Assembly (NCBI RefSeq): GCF_016860545.1
Contig: NZ_BNEB01000003.1
Coordinates: 744,001-808,000, forward strand
Direction: 5' to 3'
From: Streptomyces asoensis
GTDB lineage: Bacteria > Actinomycetota > Actinomycetes > Streptomycetales > Streptomycetaceae
Length of the DNA: 64,000 nucleotides
Part shown: one piece after another, positions 1 through 8,481 of the stretch
Position numbering within the stretch: position 1 is the first letter of the stretch
How the letters are laid out: each line of letters opens with the position of its first letter
Made by a program: the position numbers and the translations under genes
Notes under the pieces: model-generated
Databases searched by the model: none
The model's input: only the letters and a program-made list of their open reading frames with translations
What the model was told of the DNA's origin: nothing

Positions 1-945
1 GAGGGCAGCGTGTCGGCGGACGGCAGCACCTGGAAGCCCAAGGAGCAGCTGGAGCGGGGGACGAAGTACCAGATATCGGCGACCGCGAAGGACGCGAACG
101 GCAAGACGGCCGCCGCCAACTCCATCTTCACCACGGTCACCTCGTCCAACAGCTTCATCGGGACCTACACGCCGGACGACGGCACGACGGTCGGCGTCGG
201 GATGCCGGTGTCGTTCACCTTCGACAAGGCCATCAGCGACACGAAGACCGTGCAGTCGCACATCACGGTCACCTCCAGCAGCGGCCAGCAGGTGGTCGGG
301 CACTGGTTCGGCGCGCAGCGGCTCGACTTCAGGCCCGAGGAGTACTGGAAGGCCGGCTCCAAGGTCACGATGAAGATCGACCTGGACGGCGTCGAGGGCG
401 CGAACGGCGTCTACGGGGTGCAGAAGAAGACGGTCACCTTCACCATCGGGCGGTCGCAGGTGTCCACGGTCGACGTCGCCACGCAGACCATGACGGTCGT
501 GCGGGACGGGCAGACCCTGAAGACGGTCCCGATCTCGTCGGGCAGCCCGGAGCACACCACGTACAACGGCCAGATGGTGATCTCCGAGAAGTTCACGCAG
601 ACCCGCATGAACAGCCGGACGGTCAACCTGGGCGGCGAGTACGACATCCCCGACGTGCCGCACGCGATGCGCCTGACGACGTCCGGCACCTTCCTCCACG
701 GGAACTACTGGTACAACCGCGGCAATCCGCCCTTCGGCCGCACCGGCACCAGCCACGGCTGTGTGGGACTCGCGGACGAGCAGGGCGCGCGGAGCGACAC
801 GTCCGCCAAGTGGTTCTACGACAACTCGCTGATCGGCGACGTGGTGACCGTCAAGAACTCCCCCGACAAGACGGTCGCTCCGGACAACGGCCTCAACGGA
901 TGGAACATGTCCTGGGCCGAGTGGACCGCCGGCGGCTCCGCCTGA
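1..945 (+). CDS. L,D-transpeptidase (YkuD domain), 5' end missing
   Basis: This is the C-terminal part of a secreted L,D-transpeptidase, which makes 3-3 cross-links in peptidoglycan outside the membrane. The frame is open from base 1, so the true start, signal peptide and probably a lipobox lie upstream of the window. The visible protein has an Ig-like segment (DGTTVGVGMPVSFTFDKAI), a second beta-rich segment, and then the YkuD catalytic domain. That domain ends in the hallmark GTSHGCVGLADEQ, whose Cys is the nucleophile and whose His is also catalytic. The arrangement of Ig-like domains before YkuD is the usual one for actinobacterial Ldt lipoproteins. A strong hairpin follows the stop codon, so the gene probably ends its transcript. 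The family call is firm; which Ldt class it belongs to is not decidable here. Confidence 0.93.
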   Translation, partial: EGSVSADGSTWKPKEQLERGTKYQISATAKDANGKTAAANSIFTTVTSSNSFIGTYTPDDGTTVGVGMPVSFTFDKAISDTKTVQSHITVTSSSGQQVVGHWFGAQRLDFRPEEYWKAGSKVTMKIDLDGVEGANGVYGVQKKTVTFTIGRSQVSTVDVATQTMTVVRDGQTLKTVPISSGSPEHTTYNGQMVISEKFTQTRMNSRTVNLGGEYDIPDVPHAMRLTTSGTFLHGNYWYNRGNPPFGRTGTSHGCVGLADEQGARSDTSAKWFYDNSLIGDVVTVKNSPDKTVAPDNGLNGWNMSWAEWTAGGSA

Positions 946-988
946 TCGCCGGGGACACCCTCTGACCGGCGTTTTCTGACGCAGCGTC

Positions 989-1017
989 GGGCCGCGCGGG
1001 AATTTTTCGCGCGGCCC
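989..1017 (+). terminator. Terminator after the L,D-transpeptidase
   Basis: Perfect 10-bp arms GGGCCGCGCG and CGCGCGGCCC enclose a 9-nt A/T-rich loop. A CCCCTCGTTTT run follows, so this reads as an intrinsic terminator on the plus strand. Confidence 0.7.
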
Positions 1018-1081
1018 CCTCGTTTTCACGGCGTAGGTTTTCTCGGTTCCCGGACATGATGTCCGACCGAGGGGCTACGGT

Positions 1082-1126
1082 ATGCACCCACAAGGTGACA
1101 TGCAGCAACGCCGGGAGAAACCTTGA
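1082..1126 (+). CDS. Possible 14-residue leader peptide
   Basis: A short frame, MHPQGDMQQRREKP, has a strong ribosome-binding site (GAGGGG about 8 nt before its ATG). Its TGA stop overlaps the TTG start of the DUF6227 gene (the two share TG in TTGA). This layout would allow translation of the downstream gene to be coupled to the leader. There is no evidence beyond the signals and spacing. Confidence 0.35.
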   Translation: MHPQGDMQQRREKP

Positions 1127-1881
1127 GCGTTCCGTACGAGACAACAGCGTACGAACCAGCCGAGTCGCCCGAGTCTCCGGAGGAGCACCTCGCGCGGCTG
1201 CTCGGCCGCGCCCTCAATTCGTTCGAGCTGCCCGACGAGGCCCTGCGGCGGCTCGACTGCGCGCTCGCCCATGACAGTTCCCTGCACTCCGCGCACCACA
1301 GCGCGGGGCTGCACCGGGAGACGTACCGGCACACCTGGCTGCTGGCCGACGGCTGCGCGCTCACACTGTGGGAGCTCGTGCACAACACCGCGCCGGGCAG
1401 CGAGCCGCAGCACGAGGTGTACGTCGACGAGGAGGAGCTGCGCGCCGCCACGGCCCGGCTGCCGCTGCCGTCCGACGCGCCCGACTTCGAACTGCCGGTC
1501 CTGGTGCAGCTCTCGCCGGTGCCCGGCCCCCGGCACGTGTACGTGCCGGACGACTCGGCGGATCACGCGCGCAGACTGCTGCGCCGAGCGGAGAACCCCG
1601 ACCGGCCCGACGCGGACATGTCCGCGCTGCTGAAGTCGGCGTTCGCGCACCAGATCACGCAGGCTTTCGGCCGGCCGTGCCGCGCGGGCCGGATCGGCCT
1701 CGGCTACTCGCTGTACGAGCACGCGTTCCTGCTGAGTGACGGCCGGGAGCTCTCCCTGTGGGAGGTCGAGCACACGGCGACACCCGACGGACGTCACATG
1801 TGCGAGGTGTACGCCTCCGAGGCGGCGGCCCGGGACGCGATGGAGCGCCGGGCGGAACAGGTCTCCCGAGCCGTTCAGTGA
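1123..1881 (+). CDS. DUF6227 family protein
   Basis: A 252-residue soluble protein of a family widespread in Streptomyces and of unknown function. It holds two related halves. Each has a segment of the form ETYRHTWLLADGCALTLWELVH (residues about 66-87) or YEHAFLLSDGRELSLWEVEH (about 197-216), followed by a 'hEVYv' strand, which suggests an internal duplication. The TTG start is chosen because family members begin MSVPYET and a GGGAG site precedes it. There is no signal peptide or membrane segment. It stands alone between a terminator and a convergent small gene. Confidence 0.85.
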   Translation: MSVPYETTAYEPAESPESPEEHLARLLGRALNSFELPDEALRRLDCALAHDSSLHSAHHSAGLHRETYRHTWLLADGCALTLWELVHNTAPGSEPQHEVYVDEEELRAATARLPLPSDAPDFELPVLVQLSPVPGPRHVYVPDDSADHARRLLRRAENPDRPDADMSALLKSAFAHQITQAFGRPCRAGRIGLGYSLYEHAFLLSDGRELSLWEVEHTATPDGRHMCEVYASEAAARDAMERRAEQVSRAVQ

Positions 1882-1925
1882 CCGTCGCCGTCGCCGAGCA
1901 GTCGTCCAGCCGCTGCCGAGCTGCC

Positions 1926-2207
1926 TCAGCTGCCGCCGCCGAGCTGCCGTACGAGGCCCGCGAAGGCGTCCTCCTCCGCCGGGGTCAGCTCGACGACCTC
2001 CAGGTGCGGGCCGCTCCGACGCTGGCACGGGAGCGCGGGAAGGACCGGCAGCACCGGCGGGACCTGCGCGGCGGGAAGCGCGGCCCGGGCGGGACCGGTC
2101 GAGCGGACGCGGCGCAGGAGGCGCGTCATGAACAGCAGCCAGGCGACGGACGCCACGGCGAGGACGGTCAGGACCGTCAGCTGAGGGGGCGTTAGGTGCA
2201 CGGGCAT
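1926..2207 (-). CDS. Small single-pass membrane protein
   Basis: A 93-residue protein with one N-terminal membrane segment (LTVLTVLAVASVAWLLFMT), a basic stretch RLLRRVR just after it, a proline-rich linker and an acidic C-terminal helix (LEVVELTPAEEDAFAGLVRQL). It is probably anchored with the C-terminus in the cytoplasm. It is convergent with the DUF6227 gene, 44 bp away. I do not recognise a named family. Codon use looks normal for the genome. A hairpin (2224-2253) lies just upstream of its start. Confidence 0.65.
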   Translation of the reverse strand: MPVHLTPPQLTVLTVLAVASVAWLLFMTRLLRRVRSTGPARAALPAAQVPPVLPVLPALPCQRRSGPHLEVVELTPAEEDAFAGLVRQLGGGS

Positions 2208-2223
2208 ACCAACCAGTAGACAC

Positions 2224-2253
2224 CACGGTCCGGGGCCCGCGCGCCGGACCGTG
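2224..2253. terminator. GC-rich hairpin
   Basis: CACGGTCCGG and CCGGACCGTG form 10-bp perfect arms around a 10-nt loop. It lies between the fructose operon and the small membrane-protein gene and could act as a second, insulating terminator. Confidence 0.45.
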
Positions 2254-2268
2254 ACGAATCTCGCAGGG

Positions 2269-2301
2269 CGGGCCTATCGCGCAGATCGCGCGATAGGCCC
2301 G
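2269..2301 (-). terminator. Terminator downstream of fruA
   Basis: Arms CGGGCCTATCGCG and CGCGATAGGCCCG (13 bp, perfect) enclose a 7-nt loop, about 85 bp after the fruA stop. A smaller hairpin (GCTGCCTC/GAGGCAGC, 2342-2362) sits closer to the stop. Together they end the fruRKA transcript. Confidence 0.65.
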
Positions 2302-2386
2302 TTCAATGCGGAGATCGACGAATCACCACAGATGGTCACCGGCTGCCTCTCGGCGAGGCAGCCTCGGCCGGCGGTGCCGGTGGTGT

Positions 2387-4525
2387 CTAGGCGGCCACCG
2401 GCTGCTTCGGCTCCGTCGCCGTGGCGGCAGCGGGTTCCTGTGCCGTCCCGGGCTCGGTGGCGCCGGGGACCGGCTTGCGCAGGCCCTTGAGGACGACGAC
2501 GACGGCCGTCGTCACGCACACGCCCGCCGCGATGGCGATCAGGTACAGGAACGCGTTGCCGATCAGCGGGACCACGAAGATGCCGCCGTGCGGGGCGCGC
2601 AGCGTGGCGCCGAACGCCATCGACAGGGCGCCGGTGACCGCGCCGCCCGCCATCGAGGCCGGGATGACCCGCAGCGGGTCGGCGGCGGCGAACGGGATCG
2701 CACCCTCCGAGATGAAGGAGGCGCCCAGGACCCAGGCGGCCTTGCCGTTCTCGCGCTCGGTCGGGGTGAAGAGCTTCTTGCGGACGGTGGTCGCGAGGGC
2801 CATGCCCAGCGGCGGGACCATGCCCGCGGCCATCACCGCGGCCATGACCTTCATCGCGGAGTCGCTCGGGTCCTGGACGGCGATACCGGCCGTGGCGAAG
2901 GCGTACGCGACCTTGTTGACGGGGCCGCCGAGGTCGAAGCACATCATCAGGCCGAGCAGCACGCCGAGCAGCACGGCGTTGGTGCCGGAGAGACCGGCCA
3001 GCCAGTCGGTCATGCCCTTCTGCGCCTCGGCGATGGGCTTGCCGACCACGACGAACATCAGGAAGCCGACGATCAGCGAGGAGATCAGCGGGATCACCAC
3101 GACCGGCATGATGCCGCGGAACACCGGCGGGATCTTGATCCGCTGGATCGCGAGGACGATGCCGCCCGCCAGCAGACCGGCGACCAGGCCGCCGAGGAAG
3201 CCGGCGGCGATGTTGGAGGCGATCATGCCGCCCACGAAGCCGGGCACCAGGCCGGGCCGGTCCGCCATGCCGTACGCGATGTAGCCGGCCAGGACCGGGA
3301 TGAGGAAGCCGAAGGCGACGCCACCGATCTGGAAGAGCAGGGCGCCCCAGCTGTCGACCTGGGTCCAGGAGAAGTGCTCCATGACCGAGGGCGCCTTGTT
3401 GATCTCCCAGCCGCCGATCGCGAAGCCGAGAGCGATCAGCAGACCGCCCGCGGCGACGAACGGGACCATGTAGCTGACGCCCGTCATCAGCCACTTGCGC
3501 AGCTTGGTGCCGTAGCTGTCGCCTGACTCGCCGGCGCGCTCGACGGGCGTCGCCCCACCGGCCGCCGCCGCGCTCCGCTCACCGCGTGCCGCCTTCCCGC
3601 GCACCTCGGTGATGAGTGCGGCGGGGCGGTTGATGCCCGCCTTCACGCCCACGTCCACGGTGGGCTTGCCGGCGAAGCGGTCCTTGTCGCGCACGGGGAC
3701 GTCGTGCGCGAAGATCACGCCGTCCGCAGCGGCGATGACGGCCGGGTCGAGCCGGGTGAACCCGGCCGAGCCCTGCGTCTCGACGACCAGTTCGACGCCT
3801 GCCTCGCGGCCCGCCTTCTCCAGGGACTCGGCCGCCATGTACGTGTGGGCGATGCCGGTGGGGCAGGAGGTGACGGCGACGATCCGGAACGGGCGCGGGG
3901 CATCGGAGCCGCCGCCCTCGGTGGTCGCGCCCTCGCTGGTCGCGCCTTCGTCGGTGGGGGCCGTGTCGGCGTCGGCGGAGGCCGCCGCCGACGCCGACAC
4001 GGAGTTCGGGGAAGCAGCCTCGGCTTCGGCGCCCACTGCTTCGGTGCCCTCGACTTCGGCACCCGCTGCTTCGGCGGCCGGGGCTTCGTCGCCGCGGATC
4101 AGCGCCGCCGCGGCCGCCGCGTCCTCGACCGAGCGCAGGGCGTCGGTGAACTCGGCGTTCATGAGCTGGCGGGCCAGCGACGAAAGGATCGTCAGGTGGG
4201 CGTCGTCCGCGCCCGCGGGAGCGGCGATGAGGAAGATCAGGTCGGCGGGGCCGTCCGGTGCGCCGAAGTCGATGCCGGCGGCGCTGCGGCCGAAGGCGAG
4301 CGTCGGTGCGGTGACGTGGGCGCTGCGGCAGTGCGGGATGCCGATGCCGCCGTCGAGGCCGGTGGGCATCTGCGCCTCACGGGCGGCCACGTCGGCGAGG
4401 AAGCCCTCCAGGTCGGTCACCCGGCCCTGGGTGACCATGCGCTCGGCGAGGGACCGCGCCGCCGCTTCCTTGGTTTCGGCGGACAGGTCGAGGTCGACCA
4501 GGTCCGCGGTGATCATCTCGCTCAT
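2387..4525 (-). CDS. fruA: PTS fructose transporter, fused EIIA-EIIB-EIIC
   Basis: A 712-residue membrane permease that imports fructose and delivers it as fructose-1-phosphate. The EIIA domain comes first, with the phospho-accepting His65 in IGIPHCRSAH. A low-complexity Ala/Glu/Thr linker covers about residues 145-210. The EIIB domain follows with its Cys221 in TSCPTGIAHTYM. The EIIC domain, with many membrane helices, runs from about residue 290 to the end. The ATG at 4525 is preferred over more distal in-frame starts because AAGGAG precedes it and the protein then begins directly with EIIA. It is the last gene of fruR-fruK-fruA, 154 bp after fruK. In Streptomyces this operon is controlled by FruR. 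Confidence 0.96.
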   Translation of the reverse strand: MSEMITADLVDLDLSAETKEAAARSLAERMVTQGRVTDLEGFLADVAAREAQMPTGLDGGIGIPHCRSAHVTAPTLAFGRSAAGIDFGAPDGPADLIFLIAAPAGADDAHLTILSSLARQLMNAEFTDALRSVEDAAAAAALIRGDEAPAAEAAGAEVEGTEAVGAEAEAASPNSVSASAAASADADTAPTDEGATSEGATTEGGGSDAPRPFRIVAVTSCPTGIAHTYMAAESLEKAGREAGVELVVETQGSAGFTRLDPAVIAAADGVIFAHDVPVRDKDRFAGKPTVDVGVKAGINRPAALITEVRGKAARGERSAAAAGGATPVERAGESGDSYGTKLRKWLMTGVSYMVPFVAAGGLLIALGFAIGGWEINKAPSVMEHFSWTQVDSWGALLFQIGGVAFGFLIPVLAGYIAYGMADRPGLVPGFVGGMIASNIAAGFLGGLVAGLLAGGIVLAIQRIKIPPVFRGIMPVVVIPLISSLIVGFLMFVVVGKPIAEAQKGMTDWLAGLSGTNAVLLGVLLGLMMCFDLGGPVNKVAYAFATAGIAVQDPSDSAMKVMAAVMAAGMVPPLGMALATTVRKKLFTPTERENGKAAWVLGASFISEGAIPFAAADPLRVIPASMAGGAVTGALSMAFGATLRAPHGGIFVVPLIGNAFLYLIAIAAGVCVTTAVVVVLKGLRKPVPGATEPGTAQEPAAATATEPKQPVAA

Positions 4526-4679
4526 CGCGGGCTCCTTCGCACGCGTATCGCCCGGGACGAGGGGTGACGCCGGGCAGGGGTGGTGACGGGGACGGGTGTT
4601 GCTGCGGCGGTGCGGTGGGGTGAGAGGGAAAGGGGAGACGGGAGGGACGGGGAGAGGACGACGAGGAGGGGGATCGGCG

Positions 4680-5627
4680 TCATGACACCGGCTCCTCGAG
4701 TTCACGGTCGAGCGGCACCACGGTCGTGACGGTCACCGCCGCCGGGTCGAGGTCGTCCGGGGTCGGCATCACGCTGCCGGGCAGCTGGACGGCGGCCGCG
4801 CCGTGCGCGACGGCGGAGGCGAGTGCCGCGGGGCCGCTGCCGCCGGCGACGAGGAAGCCGGCGAGGGAGGAGTCACCGGCGCCCACGTTGCTGCGTACGG
4901 CGTCCACGCGCGCGTGGCCGTACCAGGTGCCCGTGTCCGCCACGAGCAGCTGCCCGTCGGCGCCCAGGCTCGCGAGCACGGCTCGGGCGCCCATCTCGCG
5001 CAGTTCCTCGGCCGCCTTGACCGCGTCGCCCACGGTCGCCAGGGGGCGCCCGACGGCTTCCGCGAGCTCCTCGGCGTTCGGTTTCACCACGTCGGGCCGC
5101 TCGCGCAGCGCCTCCAGGAGCGCACGCCCGGACGTGTCCAGGGCGATGCGCGCGCCCCCGGCGTGTGCCCGCGCGACCACCTCGGCGTACCAGGAGGGGT
5201 CGAGTCCCCGGGGCAGGCTGCCGCAGCAGGCGATCCAGTCGGCGTCGCGCGACTGCTCGCGCACCGTCTCCAGGAGCAGTTCCTGCTCCTGCGCCGACAG
5301 TTCGGGCCCCGGCGCGTTGATCTTGGTGAGGACGCCGTCGGACTCCGCGAGCGCGATGTTCGAGCGGGTGGCTCCGGAGACCGGGACCGGCGCGACCTCG
5401 ATGCCCTGGGTGTGGAGCAGTTCGGCGACGAGCGCGCCCGGCGCACCTCCCAGGGGCAGTACGGCGACCGTGCGCCGTCCCGCCGCCGCGACGGCGCGGG
5501 AGACGTTCACGCCCTTGCCGCCGGGGTCCATCCGCTCACCGGTGGCGCGGATGACCTCGCCGCGGTCGAGGGCGGGGACCTCGTAGGTCCGGTCCAGGGA
5601 CGGGTTCGGGGTGACGGTGAGGATCAT
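4680..5627 (-). CDS. fruK: 1-phosphofructokinase
   Basis: A 315-residue PfkB/ribokinase-family kinase that phosphorylates fructose-1-phosphate to fructose-1,6-bisphosphate, linking FruA import to glycolysis. It shows the N-terminal ILTVTPNPSLDRTY, the sugar-site GKGVNVSRA, and near the C-terminus NVGAGDSSLAGFL, whose Asp is the catalytic base and which forms the anion hole. The ATG at 5627 gives the standard family N-terminus but has only a weak ribosome-binding site. An in-frame GTG at 5792 overlaps the fruR stop (GTGA) and would add a 55-residue Gly/Ser/Pro/Thr-rich tail. The kinase identity is firm; the start is uncertain. Confidence 0.93.
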   Translation of the reverse strand: MILTVTPNPSLDRTYEVPALDRGEVIRATGERMDPGGKGVNVSRAVAAAGRRTVAVLPLGGAPGALVAELLHTQGIEVAPVPVSGATRSNIALAESDGVLTKINAPGPELSAQEQELLLETVREQSRDADWIACCGSLPRGLDPSWYAEVVARAHAGGARIALDTSGRALLEALRERPDVVKPNAEELAEAVGRPLATVGDAVKAAEELREMGARAVLASLGADGQLLVADTGTWYGHARVDAVRSNVGAGDSSLAGFLVAGGSGPAALASAVAHGAAAVQLPGSVMPTPDDLDPAAVTVTTVVPLDRELEEPVS

Positions 5628-5788
5628 GCTCGTACCACTCGTGTTCGTACCGCTCGTGCTGGGACTGGTGCTGGGACTGGGGCTGGGGCCTGTGTCGCCG
5701 CTCGTGGCGCGGTCGCCGCCGCCGGTGCCGGGGGCGTCGCTGCCGCCGCCGGAGTCACCGCGGGAGTCACCGCGGGCGTCGGCGGCGC

Positions 5789-6550
5789 TCACGCGCGCAC
5801 CACTTCGGTGCCGCCGCGTTCGATGGCGGCCGCGTCGTCGGGGCTCAGTGCACTGTCGGTGATCAGCAGGTCCACGTCGCTCAGGTCGCCGAAGCGGGCG
5901 AAGTGCTCCTGGCCGTGCTTGGCGGAGTCGGCGAGCAGCACCACGCGGCGTGCGGCGGCGACGGCGGCCCGCTTCACCGCGGCCTCGGCGAGGTCCGGCG
6001 TCGTCAGCCCGTGCTCGGCGGAGAAGCCGTTGGCGGCGAGGAACAGGACGTCGGCGCGGATCTCGCCGTACGCGCGCAGCGCCCACGCGTCGACGGCGGC
6101 GCGTGTGCGGTGCCGTACGCGCCCCCCGATGAGGTGGAGCTGGATCCCCGGGTGGTCCGCGAGCCGGGCCGCGATGGGCAGGCTGTGCGTGGCGACGGTG
6201 AGCGAGGCCTCCAGCGGGAGGGCCGCGGCCAGGCGGGCGACCGTCGTACCGGCGTCGAGGATCATCGTGCCGTCGGTCGGCAGTTCGGTGAGGGCCGCCT
6301 TGGCGATGCGGTCCTTCTCGTCGGTGGAGGTGCCCTCGCGTTCGGCGATGTCCGGTTCGAAGTCGAGGCGCCCGGCGGGGATGGCACCGCCGTGCACGCG
6401 CCGTACGAGGCCGGCGCGGTCGAGGGCCTTCAGGTCCCGACGGATCGTTTCCGCGGTGACCTGGAACTCCTCGGCCAGTGACAGGACGTCCACCCGGCCG
6501 CCGTCGCGGGCGAGCCGCAGGATCTCCTGCTGCCGCTCCGGTGCGTACAT
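5789..6550 (-). CDS. fruR: DeoR-family repressor of the fructose operon
   Basis: A 253-residue DeoR-type regulator with an N-terminal winged helix-turn-helix (ERQQEILRLARDGGRVDVLSLAEEFQVTAETIRRDL) followed by the GTTV...D-containing sugar-phosphate sensing domain. GGAGGG sits before the ATG. It is the first gene of the operon and presumably represses its own operon until fructose-1-phosphate accumulates. A 12-bp inverted repeat at 6582-6646 is the likely operator. Calling it FruR rests on its place next to fruK and fruA. Confidence 0.92.
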   Translation of the reverse strand: MYAPERQQEILRLARDGGRVDVLSLAEEFQVTAETIRRDLKALDRAGLVRRVHGGAIPAGRLDFEPDIAEREGTSTDEKDRIAKAALTELPTDGTMILDAGTTVARLAAALPLEASLTVATHSLPIAARLADHPGIQLHLIGGRVRHRTRAAVDAWALRAYGEIRADVLFLAANGFSAEHGLTTPDLAEAAVKRAAVAAARRVVLLADSAKHGQEHFARFGDLSDVDLLITDSALSPDDAAAIERGGTEVVRA

Positions 6551-6581
6551 GTCCGTCGCCCTCCGACCGTTCACCGTTTGT

Positions 6582-6646
6582 GCCCGAACCTGTGGTTTCG
6601 CCTCGGAGGCTACGCCCGGATTTCCGGAAAGTAAACAGGTTCGGGC
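6582..6646. promoter_or_regulatory. Candidate FruR operator
   Basis: GCCCGAACCTGT (6582-6593) and ACAGGTTCGGGC (6635-6646) are perfect 12-bp inverted arms 41 bp apart, 32-96 bp upstream of the fruR ATG. The spacing of about five helical turns fits a tetrameric DeoR repressor bridging two half-operators around the promoter. Binding is inferred. Confidence 0.6.
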
Positions 6647-6722
6647 ATCATCCGGACATGAACGGACTTCCTCGGGGCCTCGGAGTCTCGGGGGCCCCGG
6701 GCGACGAACGGAACGGATCAAA

Positions 6723-6751
6723 GGGCCCGTCACCGCATCGGTGACGGGCCC
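6723..6751 (-). terminator. Terminator of the MFS gene
   Basis: GGGCCCGTCACCG and CGGTGACGGGCCC (13-bp perfect arms) enclose a 3-nt loop. On the minus strand the hairpin is followed by TTTGATC. It lies 28 bp after the MFS stop. Confidence 0.75.
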
Positions 6752-6778
6752 TCGCGCCCCACGTGGTCGGGACGCCGT

Positions 6779-8419
6779 TCAGGCGACGAGCTCGCGCTCC
6801 CGCTTCCCGGCGGGAGCCGCTTCCCCGGAGTCCGCCGCGCCGCCCTCCACGTGCTGGGCCGGCCGCTTGGGCAGCGCGAACATCAGCAGGAAGATCACGG
6901 ACATCACGAGGGCCACCCAGATCAGGGCGTGTTCGAAGGCGTCGACGAAGGCGGGCCCCACCTCGGCCGCCGTCAGCCGGTCACCGATCCGGCCGAAGAA
7001 GACGACCGCGACCAGACCGAGCCCGAGCGCGTTGCCCATCTGCTGGACGGTGTTGATCAGACCGGACGCCGAACCGGCGTGTTCGCGCGGCACGTCCGAC
7101 AGCACCGCGTCCGTCAGCGGCGCGACGATCAGCCCCATGCCGACACCCATCACGACCAGCGGGAGGGCCATCTGCCACGAGGCGATGCCGAGGCCGTACC
7201 GCTCGGACTCCCAGATGTAGAGGACCACGCCGAGGACCATGCCGAGGGCGCCCGCCTGGAGCACCTTGCGGCCGAAGCGCGGGACGAGCTTCTGGACGGA
7301 CAGCCCGGCGGCCGTCGACACGGCGAGCGAGAAGGGCACCCCGGTGAGGCCGGCCCGCAGCGGGCTCCAGCCCAGACCCGTCTGCATGTACAGCGTCCAG
7401 ACCAGGAAGAACACGCCGAGTCCGATGCCGAAGACGGTCTGCACGGCGACGCCGGCCGCGAAGCTCCTCACCCGGAAGAGGGAGAGCTCGATCAGCGGTG
7501 AGCCGTCCCGGGCGCCCTTGCGCCGTTCGTACGCGACGAGCGCCCCGAACACGACGAGTGCGCCCGCCATCGACACGTACCCCCACACCGGCCAGCCCAG
7601 CTCGCGGCCGCGGGTGAGCGGGTAGAGCAGCATGAGCAGACCGAGGGTGACCAGGACGACGCCCACGAGGTCCAGTTTCAGTGCCTTGGGCGCCTTGGAC
7701 TCCGTGATGAAGCGGCTGCCCAGCAGCAGTCCCGCGATACCGACCGGCAGGTTGATGAGGAAGATCGGCCGCCACTCCAGGCCGAACAGGTTCCACTCCG
7801 TCAGCAGCGCGCCGAGCAGCGGCCCGGAGACGGCGCCCAGCCCCACGATCGCGCCGAACAGTCCGAAGACCTTGCCGCGCTCGTGCGCGGGGAAGGTGGC
7901 GTGCACGATCGACAGGACCTGCGGCACCATCATCGCCGCCATGCCGCCCTGGAGTATCCGGGAGGCGACCAGCATCTCCGGGTTCACGGCGAAGCCGCAC
8001 AGCGCGGAGGCGAGCGTGAAGCCGCCGATGCCGAGGAGGAACAGCCGCTTGCGGCCGTGGATGTCACCGAGGCGGCCGCCCGTGACGAGTCCGGCGGCGA
8101 AGGCGAGCGCGTAGCCGGCGGTGATCCACTGGATCTGGCTCCAGGAGGCGCCCGCGTCCTGCCGGATGGACGGGATGGCGATGTTGACGATCGTGACGTC
8201 GACGAGGTCCATGAACGCCGCGGTCATGACGATGGCGAGCGCCAGCCACCGGCGGCGGTCACCCGGCGCCGCCCCCGCCGCCCCGGGACCGGTCGGGGTC
8301 TCGGACGGAGCCCCGGACGAGGTCTCTCGCGAGTGGTCCGAGGCGGCTTCGGCCGTGAGCGCCGGCGAGGCAGGGGGCGGGGTGTCGGGAGTCGTCTCCG
8401 TGGAGTTCGTGGAGTTCAT
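6779..8419 (-). CDS. MFS drug exporter, DHA2 (14-helix) type
   Basis: A 546-residue proton-driven exporter of the inner membrane. A Ser/Thr/Pro-rich cytoplasmic N-terminus (about 50 residues) leads into the first helix (LALAIVMTAAFMDLVDVTIVNIAIPSI). The family motif D-x-T-x-V-N-I-A-x-P and motif A (GGRLGDIHGRKR) are both visible. The length and about 14 hydrophobic segments fit DHA2. The ATG at 8419 is the only sensible start and has a weak ribosome-binding site. It is divergent from a WYL regulator 62 bp away, which probably controls it. The substrate is unknown. Confidence 0.9.
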   Translation of the reverse strand: MNSTNSTETTPDTPPPASPALTAEAASDHSRETSSGAPSETPTGPGAAGAAPGDRRRWLALAIVMTAAFMDLVDVTIVNIAIPSIRQDAGASWSQIQWITAGYALAFAAGLVTGGRLGDIHGRKRLFLLGIGGFTLASALCGFAVNPEMLVASRILQGGMAAMMVPQVLSIVHATFPAHERGKVFGLFGAIVGLGAVSGPLLGALLTEWNLFGLEWRPIFLINLPVGIAGLLLGSRFITESKAPKALKLDLVGVVLVTLGLLMLLYPLTRGRELGWPVWGYVSMAGALVVFGALVAYERRKGARDGSPLIELSLFRVRSFAAGVAVQTVFGIGLGVFFLVWTLYMQTGLGWSPLRAGLTGVPFSLAVSTAAGLSVQKLVPRFGRKVLQAGALGMVLGVVLYIWESERYGLGIASWQMALPLVVMGVGMGLIVAPLTDAVLSDVPREHAGSASGLINTVQQMGNALGLGLVAVVFFGRIGDRLTAAEVGPAFVDAFEHALIWVALVMSVIFLLMFALPKRPAQHVEGGAADSGEAAPAGKRERELVA

Positions 8420-8428
8420 GGTGTGACA

Positions 8429-8459
8429 GTAGGACCGCAGTAGGTCAGATCGTGTCCTA
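8429..8459. promoter_or_regulatory. Shared control region of the MFS and WYL genes
   Basis: This short divergent interval holds a direct repeat AGTAGGNC (8429-8436 and 8440-8447, 11-bp period) and a loose inverted pair TAGGAC/GTCCTA (8430-8435, 8454-8459). It is a candidate binding site for the adjacent WYL regulator. Confidence 0.35.
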
Positions 8460-8481
8460 GTTGTGCGGCATCCTCGGAGGC

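Noticed and set aside
2274..3494. Long open frames opposite and alongside fruA
   Set aside because: Arg/Gly/Pro-rich composition and no motifs. They are by-products of GC-rich coding sequence; fruA itself is unmistakable.
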